Shown: positions 15,443 to 24,391, numbered from the stretch's first letter. The stretch: 64,000 bases of DNA from Streptomyces sp. Je 1-79 (GCF_025195125.1 NZ_JAMGSL010000007.1:1-64000); one strand, 5' to 3'. Notes: generated from the letters alone by a model not told the origin. Made by a program: numbers and translations.

Positions 15443-17158
15443 CTATGGCGTCGGCGTCGACGGGGAGTCCGAACCGCCCGGGGTGCCGGGGTCCGTGGAC
15501 GCGGGGGGTTCGGTCGTCGGGGTCGGCTCCGTCGTGGGCGGAGGGGTCGTCGGCTCCTCCGTCGTCGGAGGCGGTTCCTCGGTGGTCGGCGGCGTCGTCG
15601 GCTCCTCGGTGGCCGGAGGCGGCTCCTCGGTCGTCGGCGGGGGCGTCGTCGGAGGTGCGGGCGTGGTCGCCCCGCGGCCGTCGATCCGTACGACGGCACC
15701 CGAGGGGTTCACCCCGACCCTGGCCGACCAGGAGCCCGCGGGCTCGCGCGCCTGGTCCACGGAGATCCGCACCGTCACCGACTCGCCCGGCCGCAGCGTG
15801 CCCGAGGCCTGGCTCACGTACAGCCAGGGCGCGTCCGTCCACAGCGACCATTCGACGGGCGAGCCGCCGGAGGCGGTGAGGGTGAGCAGTGTCGTGTCGC
15901 CGTCCCCGTGGGCCGCGACCGTGATCCGGCCGGGGCCCGCCTGGCCCGGCAGCGACGGTCCGACCGGCCCGCCGGGGCTGATCACCTCGACCGAGACGTC
16001 CGGGGACCGGCTGCCCTGGGTGAAGCGCGGATCGGGGGTGGTGCGGGCGTTGCCCGCGTTCTCGTAGTGGTCGTACGGGGCGCCGTCGAGGCTCGTCGGG
16101 TCGTCCGCCTCGCGTGCGCTGACCGGGGCTCCCGCGCCGCCCTCGCCGACGGGCCCACCGCGGTACGAGGCCCACAGGGCGAGCACCGGGGCCGCGACCA
16201 CGGCCGCCACGACGGTGGTCGTCACCGCCCGGGCCCGCATCCGGTCGCGGCGGGCCGCGTGGTCCTTGGGATCCAGGGGGAACCCTGCCGACCCGAAGCG
16301 CGGGGCGCCGGCACGCGCGCGTGGGACGTGCAGCATCGCCACGTACGCGGCGGCCCTGGGAGCCTCGACCAGCGGGAGCCGGGCGGGCGTGAGCGTCGTC
16401 GCGCCGGGCCACGGGCCGCCCGCGCCCGCCCGCTCGGCGGCCCTGCGACAGCGCGGGCAGTCGTCGACGTGGCGGACCAGCTCGGCGCGCAGGGCCGCGG
16501 AGAGCAGCACCTGGTGGTCGCCGGTCAGCCGGGCGACGGTGGGGCAGTTCCCCGTCTCCACGACCGCGAGCGCGGCCCGGGTGCGCTCGACCTCGCAGGC
16601 GGCCGAGGAGAGCAGTTCGCGGGCGGCGAGCGGGTCGAGGGAGAGCACGGCGGCGACCTCGCGGTGGCCGAGGCCGTGCCGGACGGCGAGCTCCAGCGCC
16701 TCGCGCTGCTCGGGGGTGGTGCCCGCGGCCTCGGGCCAGGCCAGGAGTGCCAGTTCGGCGCGGCGGCGCTCGGCGACCTCCTCGGAGACGCGGGGCGGCT
16801 CCGGGGCCGCGGCGACCGGACGGCCGGTGTGCGCGCCCTGCCGCTTGCGGCGCTGCTCGCCGAGGCTGCGCAGACAGGCCCAGCGCGCGAGCGCGTAGAG
16901 CCAGGCCTTGCGCCCGTCCTCGTCGGAGGGGCAACGGCCGCGGTGCCGCTCGGCGACGGCGAGGACGTCGCCGAGGACGGCGGTCGCGACGTCGTGGTCG
17001 CAGAGCACCGAGAGGCAGTAGGTGAACAGACCGTTCAGATACGCCTCGTAGCGGGCGGGCGGGTGCTGACCGAGTGTGCGGGGACCTTCGGCCGCCCGCC
17101 GGTGCGCCCGGTGTGCGCCGGTGGTGTGGGTGGGGGGTTCCAGCCTGCTGCTCGTCAC
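15443..17158 (-). CDS. Membrane protein fusing ECF-sigma-like, zinc-finger and BACON-type domains
   Basis: 571 residues. An N-terminal region resembles ECF sigma region 2 (LFTYCLSVLCDHDVATAVLG, KAWLYALARWACLRSLGEQR) and region 4 (LELAVRHGLGHREVAAVLSL). An anti-sigma-type zinc motif HVDDCPRC (H-x3-C-x2-C) lies near residue 229, and one transmembrane helix near 308-329. Outside the membrane is a BACON/Ig-like domain (WSLWTDAPWLYVSQASGTL, near 420-490), then a 70-residue Pro/Thr/Glu repeat tail (TTEEPPP). The fused order suggests a one-piece envelope sensor, or a degenerate sigma domain kept for protein contacts. Whether it still binds RNA polymerase is unknown. Confidence 0.75.
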   Translation of the reverse strand: MTSSRLEPPTHTTGAHRAHRRAAEGPRTLGQHPPARYEAYLNGLFTYCLSVLCDHDVATAVLGDVLAVAERHRGRCPSDEDGRKAWLYALARWACLRSLGEQRRKRQGAHTGRPVAAAPEPPRVSEEVAERRRAELALLAWPEAAGTTPEQREALELAVRHGLGHREVAAVLSLDPLAARELLSSAACEVERTRAALAVVETGNCPTVARLTGDHQVLLSAALRAELVRHVDDCPRCRRAAERAGAGGPWPGATTLTPARLPLVEAPRAAAYVAMLHVPRARAGAPRFGSAGFPLDPKDHAARRDRMRARAVTTTVVAAVVAAPVLALWASYRGGPVGEGGAGAPVSAREADDPTSLDGAPYDHYENAGNARTTPDPRFTQGSRSPDVSVEVISPGGPVGPSLPGQAGPGRITVAAHGDGDTTLLTLTASGGSPVEWSLWTDAPWLYVSQASGTLRPGESVTVRISVDQAREPAGSWSARVGVNPSGAVVRIDGRGATTPAPPTTPPPTTEEPPPATEEPTTPPTTEEPPPTTEEPTTPPPTTEPTPTTEPPASTDPGTPGGSDSPSTPTP

Positions 17159-17331
17159 TGGGTGACCGTAGGCAGGGCGGGGCGGACTCTTCGTACCGGT
17201 TGAACACTTTTAATCCTTACGGGTGAAGGTATCCCTCGAAAGGGGACAGGAAGGCTGCATTCCGATGCCGTGCGCCCGGCGGCCTCCCGGCTCGGCGTCC
17301 GGTGTCAGTGGCGGCCGCTACGGTGTGGCGC

Positions 17332-18735
17332 ATGGCTGCCCGTACGAAATCCGCCAAGGACCGGCCGTCCTACCGCTGCACCGAATGCGGCTGGACGACC
17401 GCCAAATGGCTCGGCCGTTGCCCCGAGTGCCAGGCCTGGGGGACGGTCGAGGAGTACGGCGCGCCCGCCGTCCGCACCACCGCCGCCGGCCGCGTCTCCA
17501 CCGCGGCGCTCCCCATCGGCCAGGTCGACGGCCGGCAGGCCACCGCCCGCTCCACCGGCGTGGACGAGCTGGACCGGGTCCTCGGCGGGGGGCTGGTGCC
17601 CGGCGCGGTCGTGCTGCTCGCCGGCGAGCCCGGCGTCGGAAAGTCCACGCTGCTGCTCGATGTCGCCTCGAAGGCCGCGAGCGACGAGCACCGCACCCTG
17701 TACGTCACGGGCGAGGAGTCCGCGAGCCAGGTCCGGCTGCGCGCCGACCGGATCAAGGCGCTCAACGACCATCTGTACCTGGCGGCCGAGACCGATCTGT
17801 CCGCCGTCCTCGGACACCTCGACGCCGTGAAGCCCTCGCTGCTGATCATGGACTCGGTCCAGACCGTCGCCTCCCCCGAGATCGACGGGGCACCGGGCGG
17901 CATGGCCCAGGTGCGCGAGGTCGCCGGAGCGCTGATCCGGGCGTCCAAGGAGCGCGGCATGTCCACGCTGCTGGTCGGCCACGTCACCAAGGACGGCGCC
18001 ATCGCCGGCCCCCGGCTCCTGGAGCACCTGGTGGACGTCGTCCTGAGCTTCGAGGGCGACCGGCACGCGCGCCTGCGGCTGGTCCGGGGCGTGAAGAACC
18101 GGTACGGGGCGACGGACGAGGTCGGCTGCTTCGAGCTGCACGACGAGGGGATCACGGGGCTGGCCGACCCCTCCGGGCTCTTCCTGACCCGGCGCGACGT
18201 GGCCGTGCCCGGCACCTGTCTGACGGTCACGCTGGAGGGACGCCGGCCGCTGGTCGCCGAGGTGCAGGCGCTGACGGTCGACTCCCAGATCCCCTCGCCC
18301 CGGCGCACCACCTCGGGCCTGGAGACCTCCCGGGTCTCGATGATGCTGGCCGTCCTGGAGCAGCGCGGGCGGATCAGCGCGCTCGGCAAGCGGGACATCT
18401 ACTCGGCGACGGTGGGCGGCGTGAAGCTCTCCGAGCCCGCCGCCGACCTGGCGATCGCCCTGGCCCTGGCCTCCGCCGCCAGCGACACGCCGCTCCCGAA
18501 GAACCTCGTCGCGATCGGCGAGGTGGGGCTCGCGGGCGAGGTCCGCCGGGTCACGGGCGTGCAGCGACGCCTGGCCGAGGCGCACCGGCTGGGCTTCACG
18601 CACGCGCTGGTCCCGGGGGATCCGGGGAAGGTGCCGGCGGGCATGAAGGTGACCGAGGTGGCGGACATCGGGGACGCGCTGAGGGTGCTCCCCCGGAGCC
18701 GCAGGGCCGCCGCCCCGCGCGACGAGCAGGGGTAG
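17332..18735 (+). CDS. radA: DNA repair protein RadA (Sms)
   Basis: 467 residues, the usual RadA length. The N-terminal zinc finger is YRCTECGWTTAKWLGRCPEC (C-x2-C ... C-x2-C), Walker A is GEPGVGKSTLLLDVA, the RadA signature is VKNRYGATDEVG, and the C-terminal Lon-like domain contains PLPKNLVAIGEVGLAGEVR. Acts as a helicase in branch migration during recombination. ATG at 17332 is 7 nt after TACGGT with no Shine-Dalgarno, a leaderless-type start. Located upstream of disA, a common actinobacterial and firmicute pairing; RadA is known to restrain DisA in Bacillus and mycobacteria. Confidence 0.95.
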   Translation: MAARTKSAKDRPSYRCTECGWTTAKWLGRCPECQAWGTVEEYGAPAVRTTAAGRVSTAALPIGQVDGRQATARSTGVDELDRVLGGGLVPGAVVLLAGEPGVGKSTLLLDVASKAASDEHRTLYVTGEESASQVRLRADRIKALNDHLYLAAETDLSAVLGHLDAVKPSLLIMDSVQTVASPEIDGAPGGMAQVREVAGALIRASKERGMSTLLVGHVTKDGAIAGPRLLEHLVDVVLSFEGDRHARLRLVRGVKNRYGATDEVGCFELHDEGITGLADPSGLFLTRRDVAVPGTCLTVTLEGRRPLVAEVQALTVDSQIPSPRRTTSGLETSRVSMMLAVLEQRGRISALGKRDIYSATVGGVKLSEPAADLAIALALASAASDTPLPKNLVAIGEVGLAGEVRRVTGVQRRLAEAHRLGFTHALVPGDPGKVPAGMKVTEVADIGDALRVLPRSRRAAAPRDEQG

Positions 18736-18756
18736 CGGGGCCACGAGGACGTGGGG

Positions 18757-18898
18757 CGACGGTCGTCGCGGGCCACGAGCGGGGTCCCCGGACGAAGCCC
18801 GTCCCGGGCCGCGAGCCGGGCCCCGGACGAGGGTCGTCCCGGCCGCGAGCCGGGCGCCGGGCGAGGGTCGTCGCGGGCCGGGAGCGGGGGGCTCACGG
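18757..18898. repeat. Four imperfect 34-37-bp tandem repeats between radA and disA
   Basis: Degenerate units start at about 18757, 18793, 18828 and 18862, sharing the pattern GTCGTC-GGGCC-CGAGC-GGG. They fill the 276-bp gap between radA and disA, which otherwise holds only the disA promoter and ribosome-binding region. No supported reading frame crosses them. Confidence 0.6.
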
Positions 18899-19011
18899 GA
18901 GGGGCGCGACGGGTGGCGGGGGGTGTGCTCCGGCGTGCGGCAGAGGGGCGCGGGGCGGTGTCGCTAGACTTTGCCCTGGTCTCGCCCATCCGTACGAGCC
19001 GGAGGAGTGCA

Positions 19012-20100
19012 GTGGCAGCCAAGGACGGGAACGAAGCGCTGATGCGCGCGGCCCTCAGCGCGGTCGCTCCCGGCACCGCACTGCGCGACGGCCTCGAGCG
19101 CGTTCTGCGGGGCAACACCGGCGGTCTGATCGTGCTCGGCATGGACAAGACGGTGGACTCGATGTGCACCGGCGGCTTCGTGCTGGACGTGGAGTTCACG
19201 GCGACCCGGCTGCGTGAGCTGTGCAAGCTCGACGGCGGACTCGTCCTCGACAAGGACATCTCCAAGATCCACCGGGCCGGTGTCCAGCTCGTGCCGGACG
19301 CCTCCATCCACACCGAGGAGACCGGCACCCGTCACCGCACCGCGGACCGGGTCTCCAAGCAGTGCAACTTCCCGGTCGTCTCCGTCTCCCAGTCGATGCG
19401 GCTCATCGCCATCTACGTGAACGGCGAGCGCCGCGTGCTGGAGGAGTCGGCCGCGATCCTCTCCCGCGCCAACCAGGCGCTCGCGACCCTGGAGCGGTAC
19501 AAGCTCCGCCTCGACGAGGTCGCCGGCACGCTCTCCGCGCTGGAGATCGAGGACCTGGTGACCGTGCGGGACGTCACCGCCGTCGCCCAGCGCCTGGAGA
19601 TGGTCCGCCGGATCGCCACCGAGATCGCCGAGTACGTCGTCGAGCTCGGCACGGACGGCCGGCTGCTCTCGCTCCAGCTCGACGAGCTGATCGCGGGCGT
19701 GGAGCCCGAGCGCGAGCTCGTCGTCCGCGACTACGTGCCCGAGCCCACGGCCAAGCGTTCGCGCACGGTCGCCGAGGCGCTCACCGAGCTCAACGCGCTC
19801 ACCCACGCCGAGCTCCTCGAACTGCCCATCGTGGCGCGGGCCCTGGGCTACAGCGGCTCCCCCGAGACCCTCGACTCCGCGGTCTCCCCGCGCGGCTACC
19901 GGCTCCTCGCCAAGGTCCCGCGGCTGCCCGGCGCGATCATCGAGCGGCTCGTGGAGCACTTCGGCGGCCTGCAGAAGCTCCTCGCGGCCAGCGTCGACGA
20001 CCTCCAGACCGTCGACGGTGTCGGCGAGGCCCGGGCGCGCAGCGTCCGCGAGGGCCTGTCCCGGCTGGCGGAGTCCTCGATCCTGGAGCGGTACGTCTAG
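19012..20100 (+). CDS. disA: Diadenylate cyclase DisA, DNA integrity scanning protein
   Basis: 362 residues. Makes cyclic di-AMP from two ATP. The N-terminal DAC domain (residues about 1-140) has LDGGLVLDKD (family DGA motif, here DGG) and GTRHRTADRVSKQ (RHR motif). A central helical spine follows (ATLERYKLRLDEVAGTLSAL), then a C-terminal HhH DNA-binding domain (LLAASVDDLQTVDGVGEARA). Start GTG at 19012 has GGAGGAG 5 nt upstream. In Streptomyces c-di-AMP controls osmotic and potassium homeostasis and development. Confidence 0.95.
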   Translation: MAAKDGNEALMRAALSAVAPGTALRDGLERVLRGNTGGLIVLGMDKTVDSMCTGGFVLDVEFTATRLRELCKLDGGLVLDKDISKIHRAGVQLVPDASIHTEETGTRHRTADRVSKQCNFPVVSVSQSMRLIAIYVNGERRVLEESAAILSRANQALATLERYKLRLDEVAGTLSALEIEDLVTVRDVTAVAQRLEMVRRIATEIAEYVVELGTDGRLLSLQLDELIAGVEPERELVVRDYVPEPTAKRSRTVAEALTELNALTHAELLELPIVARALGYSGSPETLDSAVSPRGYRLLAKVPRLPGAIIERLVEHFGGLQKLLAASVDDLQTVDGVGEARARSVREGLSRLAESSILERYV

Positions 20101-20146
20101 CCGGTACGTCTGGCCGGTCGCGTACCGACGCGTCCACGGACACGGA

Positions 20147-20182
20147 GAAGGGGCCCTACGGAGACTCCCAAACGGCCCCTTC
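20147..20182. terminator. Terminator between disA and the convergent gene
   Basis: Perfect 9-bp stem GAAGGGGCC (20147-20155) / GGCCCCTTC (20174-20182) with an 18-nt loop, 47 bp after the disA stop and 60 bp from the end of the convergent gene. It could serve both strands. Confidence 0.55.
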
Positions 20183-20242
20183 CGCGTACCGCCGGTCAGT
20201 CCGGCGTGAACCCGTCAGTCCTCTTGCCCGGCGCGTACCCGG

Positions 20243-21064
20243 TCAGTCCTTGGCCAGCGTGAAGGAGGCCGGAAGGACCTTCACGCCCGGCATCGCGGCC
20301 TCCACCAGGTACGTGCCCGGTCCCACCGGGCCCGCCGGGGCGGTGGCGCACTGCGGGGCGCTCTGCGCGCGGTCCCACTCCACGGTGTGGGTGATCGACG
20401 AACGTGCCGGGACCCGGAACAGGACGGCGCCGGCCGGGCGCGGGCAGTCCTTGGAGGACCAGACCTCGTCGTCCTGGTCGTCACTGATCGTCAGAACCGC
20501 GTTCCGGGGGCCGAGATCGGCCTTGCAGTCGTTCGCCGAGGTGTTCCTGGCGACGAGCTGGAAGCGCGGCTTCTCGCCCGGCGCGTACGAGACCTGGGCG
20601 CTGCGGAGCGTCAACTGCACCGCTCCGGGAGCACAGTTCGGAAGCGGGGAATCGGCCGGAACCTGCTGGCCCGCGCTCGCTCCCGCGCCGCCGTCGCCGC
20701 CGTCCGTGCCGCCGTTCTCTCCGCCGTCGCCGGAGCCGGCGTCCCCGCCCGCGTCCGTACCGCTGCCGCCGTCACCGCCGTCACCACCGTCGCCACCGGA
20801 GTTCTCGCCGGAGTCGCCCGACTCGTCACGCCCGCCCGGCTGTTCGCTGATCGCGGGACCCGAACCGGAGGGGCCGGGGGTGATCGAGGGCGCGGGAGAA
20901 GCGCCGTTGGAGGAGTCGTCGGCCTTCTTCCCGCCGCCTCCGCCGGAGGTGACGACCCAGACGGCGATCAGCGCCGTCAGGGCGATCAGGCACAGCGCGA
21001 TCGCCCTCCGTCGCCAGTAGATGGAGGAGGGAAGCGGCCCGACCGGATTGCGCAGTGATCCCAC
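20243..21064 (-). CDS. Membrane-anchored protein with glycine-rich linker, unknown
   Basis: 273 residues. A short cytoplasmic segment and one transmembrane helix (IALCLIALTALIAVWVVTS) are followed by a long Gly/Asp/Ser linker rich in GGDGGDGG repeats and an extracellular beta-rich domain of about 120 residues with Cys residues in LPNCAPGAVQLTL and NDCKADLGPRN. I recognise no enzymatic motif; the domain resembles small extracellular Ig-like domains of actinobacteria. GTG at 21064 is 7 nt after TAAGGT with no Shine-Dalgarno; an ATG at 21106 is the alternative. Confidence 0.7.
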   Translation of the reverse strand: MGSLRNPVGPLPSSIYWRRRAIALCLIALTALIAVWVVTSGGGGGKKADDSSNGASPAPSITPGPSGSGPAISEQPGGRDESGDSGENSGGDGGDGGDGGSGTDAGGDAGSGDGGENGGTDGGDGGAGASAGQQVPADSPLPNCAPGAVQLTLRSAQVSYAPGEKPRFQLVARNTSANDCKADLGPRNAVLTISDDQDDEVWSSKDCPRPAGAVLFRVPARSSITHTVEWDRAQSAPQCATAPAGPVGPGTYLVEAAMPGVKVLPASFTLAKD

Positions 21065-21246
21065 GCCACGAACCTTACGAGAGATCGGCCCCAACTCCCG
21101 CCCCACCCGCCGCCCCAGGCATCAAGTTTTGCCGATGATCACATCCTGGGCTCTCGTTCTCCCTGCAATCCCCCACTTTCGTCAGGGGTGGCCGTGGTCC
21201 TTCGCCCGGGGCGCGGGGCCCGTTCCGCCGGTTAGCGTCATCGATC

Positions 21247-21900
21247 ATGAACACGCTTTCGGACGACCTCTATCGCGATGTCACGGACTTCGCCCACGCC
21301 ACCCCGCACTGGTTCCAGCAGCTCGCCGAGGTCTGGACGGAGGCCGGACTCCTGCTCTTCGGCGTACTGTTCCTCGCCGGCTGGTGGCGCGCCCGGTACG
21401 CGCCGAACGGTGCGATGGCCCTGGCGCTGCTCGCCCCGCTCGCGACCGCGTTCGGTTACGTGGTGAGCGAGTCGCTCAAGTCACTGGTGGACGAGGAGCG
21501 TCCGTGCCGGGCGGTCGCCGGGGCACCGGCCTCGCTCGTGCCGTGCCCGCCGATCGGCGACTGGTCCTTCCCCAGCAACCACGCCGCGATCGCGGGCGCC
21601 GCCGCGATCGCGCTCGCCCTCTCCTGGCGCGGGATCGTCTGGCTGACCCTCCCGATGGCACTGCTCATGGCCGCCTCCCGGGTCTTCGTCGGCGTCCACT
21701 ACCCGCACGACGTGACCGTCGGTCTGGTGCTCGGCGGAGCGGTCGCCTTCCTGGTCGTCAAGGCGGCGAACCGGCCCGTGGCGGCGCTGGTGGGCACGGC
21801 GCGATCGAGCCGGAACGGCGTCGTGGTGTGGTGCGCGGGGCGCGGACCGCGCCCGCGCGCCTCCACGCGCCCCGAGGGCGTGCGCCACGGCGCGTACTGA
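21247..21900 (+). CDS. PAP2-superfamily membrane phosphatase
   Basis: 217 residues with about five transmembrane helices. Phosphatase motifs are intact: LVDEERPCR (KxxxxxxRP type), PSNHAA and SRVFVGVHYPHDV. Likely acts on a lipid pyrophosphate or phosphatidate at the outer membrane face; an undecaprenyl pyrophosphatase role is possible and would fit the envelope genes nearby, but is inference. ATG at 21247 follows TAGCGT by 8 nt and lacks a Shine-Dalgarno. The last 40 residues are basic and disordered. Confidence 0.88.
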   Translation: MNTLSDDLYRDVTDFAHATPHWFQQLAEVWTEAGLLLFGVLFLAGWWRARYAPNGAMALALLAPLATAFGYVVSESLKSLVDEERPCRAVAGAPASLVPCPPIGDWSFPSNHAAIAGAAAIALALSWRGIVWLTLPMALLMAASRVFVGVHYPHDVTVGLVLGGAVAFLVVKAANRPVAALVGTARSSRNGVVVWCAGRGPRPRASTRPEGVRHGAY

Positions 21901-21933
21901 ACGCGCGCCGGACGTGCCAGGATCGGGGGTGCG

Positions 21934-22860
21934 ATGACTTCCACCGATGCCTCCACCCCCGTGTTCGAAGCCCCGGCCGTCCCGGCACCCGCCGCACTGC
22001 ACGGGCCCGTCCTCGCCTGGTTCGACCGGCACGCCCGCGACCTGCCCTGGCGCCGCCCCGAGGCGGGGGCGTGGGGCGTGATGGTCAGCGAGTTCATGCT
22101 CCAGCAGACCCCGGTCGTCCGGGTCCTGCCGGTGTACGAGCAGTGGCTCGCGCGCTGGCCGCGCCCCGCCGACCTGGCCGCCGACGCCCCCGGCGACGCC
22201 GTCCGCGCCTGGGGCCGGCTCGGCTATCCCCGGCGTGCGCTGCGGCTGCACGCCGCGGCCGTGGCCATAACGGAGCGGCACGGCGGCGACGTGCCGAGCG
22301 AGCACACGGCGCTGCTGGCGCTGCCCGGGATCGGGGAGTACACGGCGGCGGCGGTGGCCTCGTTCGCGTACGGGCAGCGGTATCCGGTCCTCGACACCAA
22401 CGTCCGCCGGGTGTTCGCCCGGGCGGCGACGGGTGTGCAGTACCCGCCGAACGCCACGACCGCCGCCGAGCGCAGGCTCGCGCGGGAGCTGCTCCCGCAG
22501 GACGAGGGGACGGCGGCGCGCTGGGCGGCGGCCTCGATGGAGCTGGGCGCGCTGGTGTGCACGGCGAAGAACGAGGACTGCGGGCGGTGCCCGATCGCCG
22601 ACCGGTGCGCGTGGCGCCTGGCGGGGAAGCCGGCCCACGACGGACCGCCGCGGCGCGGTCAGACGTACGCGGGCACGGACCGCCAGGTGCGAGGCCGGCT
22701 GCTCGCCGTCCTGCGGGACGCGCCGGGCCCGGTGGCGCAGTCCGCACTGGACGCGGTCTGGGACGAGCCGGTCCAACGCGCCCGCGCCCTGGACGGCCTG
22801 GTCGCGGACGGCCTGGTGGAGCCCCTGGAGAACGGCGAGTACCGCCTCCCGCAGTCCTGA
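21934..22860 (+). CDS. mutY: A/G-specific adenine glycosylase MutY
   Basis: 308 residues. Removes adenine mispaired with 8-oxoguanine. The catalytic Glu is in MVSEFMLQQTPVV, the HhH is LPGIGEYTAAAVASFAYG and the essential Asp is in YPVLDTNVRRVFARA. A [4Fe-4S] site is visible as C-x6-C-x2-C-x5-C in CTAKNEDCGRCPIADRC. The C-terminal 8-oxoG-reading NUDIX-like domain of E. coli MutY is missing; a short winged-helix-like tail replaces it, as usual in actinobacteria. Confidence 0.92.
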   Translation: MTSTDASTPVFEAPAVPAPAALHGPVLAWFDRHARDLPWRRPEAGAWGVMVSEFMLQQTPVVRVLPVYEQWLARWPRPADLAADAPGDAVRAWGRLGYPRRALRLHAAAVAITERHGGDVPSEHTALLALPGIGEYTAAAVASFAYGQRYPVLDTNVRRVFARAATGVQYPPNATTAAERRLARELLPQDEGTAARWAAASMELGALVCTAKNEDCGRCPIADRCAWRLAGKPAHDGPPRRGQTYAGTDRQVRGRLLAVLRDAPGPVAQSALDAVWDEPVQRARALDGLVADGLVEPLENGEYRLPQS

Positions 22861-23028
22861 AGACCCTCGGCGCACGGGCGGGGCGGCACGGCTGCCCCGT
22901 CCTGAGGGCGACGCGACGTGCGGGCGGGGCGCGGCTCCCCCGGCCCCGACGGCGCCCGCCCGTATCCGCACCGCACGCGCGGGCACCGCCCTATACCCAT
23001 CCCAGGCCCCTGTTACACAACCGATGGA

Positions 23029-23052
23029 CAGCCGTGCGGACTCCGACGGCTG
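23029..23052. promoter_or_regulatory. Inverted repeat upstream of sigE, candidate regulator site
   Basis: Arms CAGCCGT (23029-23035) and ACGGCTG (23046-23052) are perfect inverse complements with a 10-bp spacer, about 85-105 bp upstream of sigE. The response regulator CseB is known to activate sigE in S. coelicolor, so this is a plausible CseB site, though a transcript hairpin is also possible. Confidence 0.35.
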
Positions 23053-23135
23053 GCTCGCACAGCCTCGTGACAAGCGCTCCGTAGCGTCATCGACGTCAGG
23101 CAAACAGGCAGGTCACGGGGATGGAGGCGGTCGCG

Positions 23136-23699
23136 ATGCCGCACGGCGAGGTGCTCGACTTCGAGGAGTACGTACGGACTCGGCAGGACGCGCTGTTGCG
23201 CAGCGCCCGCCGGCTCGTGCCCGACCCCGTCGACGCCCAGGACCTGCTCCAGACCGCGCTCGTCCGCACCTACGGCCGCTGGGACGGCATCGCCGACAAG
23301 TCGCTCGCCGACGCCTACCTCCGCCGCGTGATGATCAACACCCGTACCGAGTGGTGGCGCGCCCGCAAGCTCGACGAGGTCCCCACCGAGCAGCTGCCCG
23401 ACGCGTCCGTCGACGACGCCACCGAGCAGCACGCCGACCGGGCGCTCCTCATGGACATCCTCAAGGTCCTCGCCCCGAAGCAGCGCAGCGTCGTCGTCCT
23501 GCGGCACTGGGAGCAGATGAGCACCGAGGAGACCGCGGCCGCGCTCGGCATGTCGACCGGTACGGTGAAGTCCACGCTCCACCGCGCACTGGCCCGACTG
23601 CGGCAGGAACTGGAGAGCCGCGGCGTCGAGGACGCCCGCGCTCTGGAGCGGTCGACCGTACGACGTGACGAACGGGGGCAGGACCGGTGCGCGGCCTAG
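23136..23699 (+). CDS. sigE: ECF sigma factor SigE (cell-envelope stress)
   Basis: 187 residues, a SigE-type ECF sigma factor. Region 2 is LLRSARRLVPDPVDAQDLLQ with RVMINTRTEWWRARKL; region 4 is VVVLRHWEQMSTEETAAALG followed by MSTGTVKSTLHRAL. The ATG at 23136 has a GGAGG sequence 8 nt upstream and fits the known SigE N-terminus (GEVLxFEEYVRTRQ) better than an ATG at 23121. In Streptomyces SigE directs genes for envelope synthesis and modification and is induced by cell-wall antibiotics through CseBC. The end overlaps cseA by 13 bp. Confidence 0.95.
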   Translation: MPHGEVLDFEEYVRTRQDALLRSARRLVPDPVDAQDLLQTALVRTYGRWDGIADKSLADAYLRRVMINTRTEWWRARKLDEVPTEQLPDASVDDATEQHADRALLMDILKVLAPKQRSVVVLRHWEQMSTEETAAALGMSTGTVKSTLHRALARLRQELESRGVEDARALERSTVRRDERGQDRCAA

Positions 23700-24391
23700 G
23701 CGCCAGATACGACGGCGACGACGGGCCCGGCGGCCCGAACCGCCGGATCCTCAAGGCGGCGAGCATCACGGCGGTGGCCGTGCTCGCCGCCGTCGGCCTG
23801 TTCCTGAGCGCCTGCTCGACCGGCGGTACGGGCTCCCGGGACGAGGGCGCGGCCCGCGCCGAGGTGGGTTCGGCCGCCCCCGCGCCGTCCCCCTCCGGCT
23901 CCGCCTCCGCCGGGCAGATGCCCGCCGAGCGGGTCGACCCGATCGCGCTGATCAAGGGCGACCCGAAGATCGGGGAACGACTGAAGGCGGATCTCAAGCC
24001 CTGCGTCGCGGACGCGTACCCCGTGGACACGTCCTACGGGAACCTGACCGGCGGCACCTCGCCCGACGTCGTCGTCAACGTGATGACCTGTGGTGACGCC
24101 GTCGGCATCGGCACGTACGTGTACCGCGAGGTGGGCGACGGTTACAGGAACGTCTTCATGGCCGAGGACGCGGCCGTGTACGCGACCATCGACCGGGGCG
24201 ACCTGGTCGTGACCAAGCAGGTGTACGCCAAGGGCGACCCGGTGGCGTACCCGTCGGGCGAGGACGTGATCACGTACCGCTGGGCGGGAAACAGGTTCTC
24301 CCAGCACGACTGGGTGCACAACGACTACAGCCGCGCGGTCGGCGACGGTGGCATCGACGGCCCCCCGACGGCCGAGCCGAGCGGCAGCTGA
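23687..24391 (+). CDS. cseA: Lipoprotein CseA, negative modulator of the SigE system
   Basis: 234 residues. A basic N-terminus and hydrophobic segment end in the lipobox LSAC near residues 40-43, so the mature protein is lipid-anchored outside the cytoplasmic membrane. The remainder has a Ser/Ala/Pro linker and a domain with two Cys (LKPCVADAYP and NVMTCGDAVG). Gene order and the lipoprotein nature identify CseA; loss of CseA raises sigE expression in S. coelicolor. GTG at 23687 lies inside the sigE 3-prime end. Confidence 0.9.
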   Translation: MRGLGARYDGDDGPGGPNRRILKAASITAVAVLAAVGLFLSACSTGGTGSRDEGAARAEVGSAAPAPSPSGSASAGQMPAERVDPIALIKGDPKIGERLKADLKPCVADAYPVDTSYGNLTGGTSPDVVVNVMTCGDAVGIGTYVYREVGDGYRNVFMAEDAAVYATIDRGDLVVTKQVYAKGDPVAYPSGEDVITYRWAGNRFSQHDWVHNDYSRAVGDGGIDGPPTAEPSGS

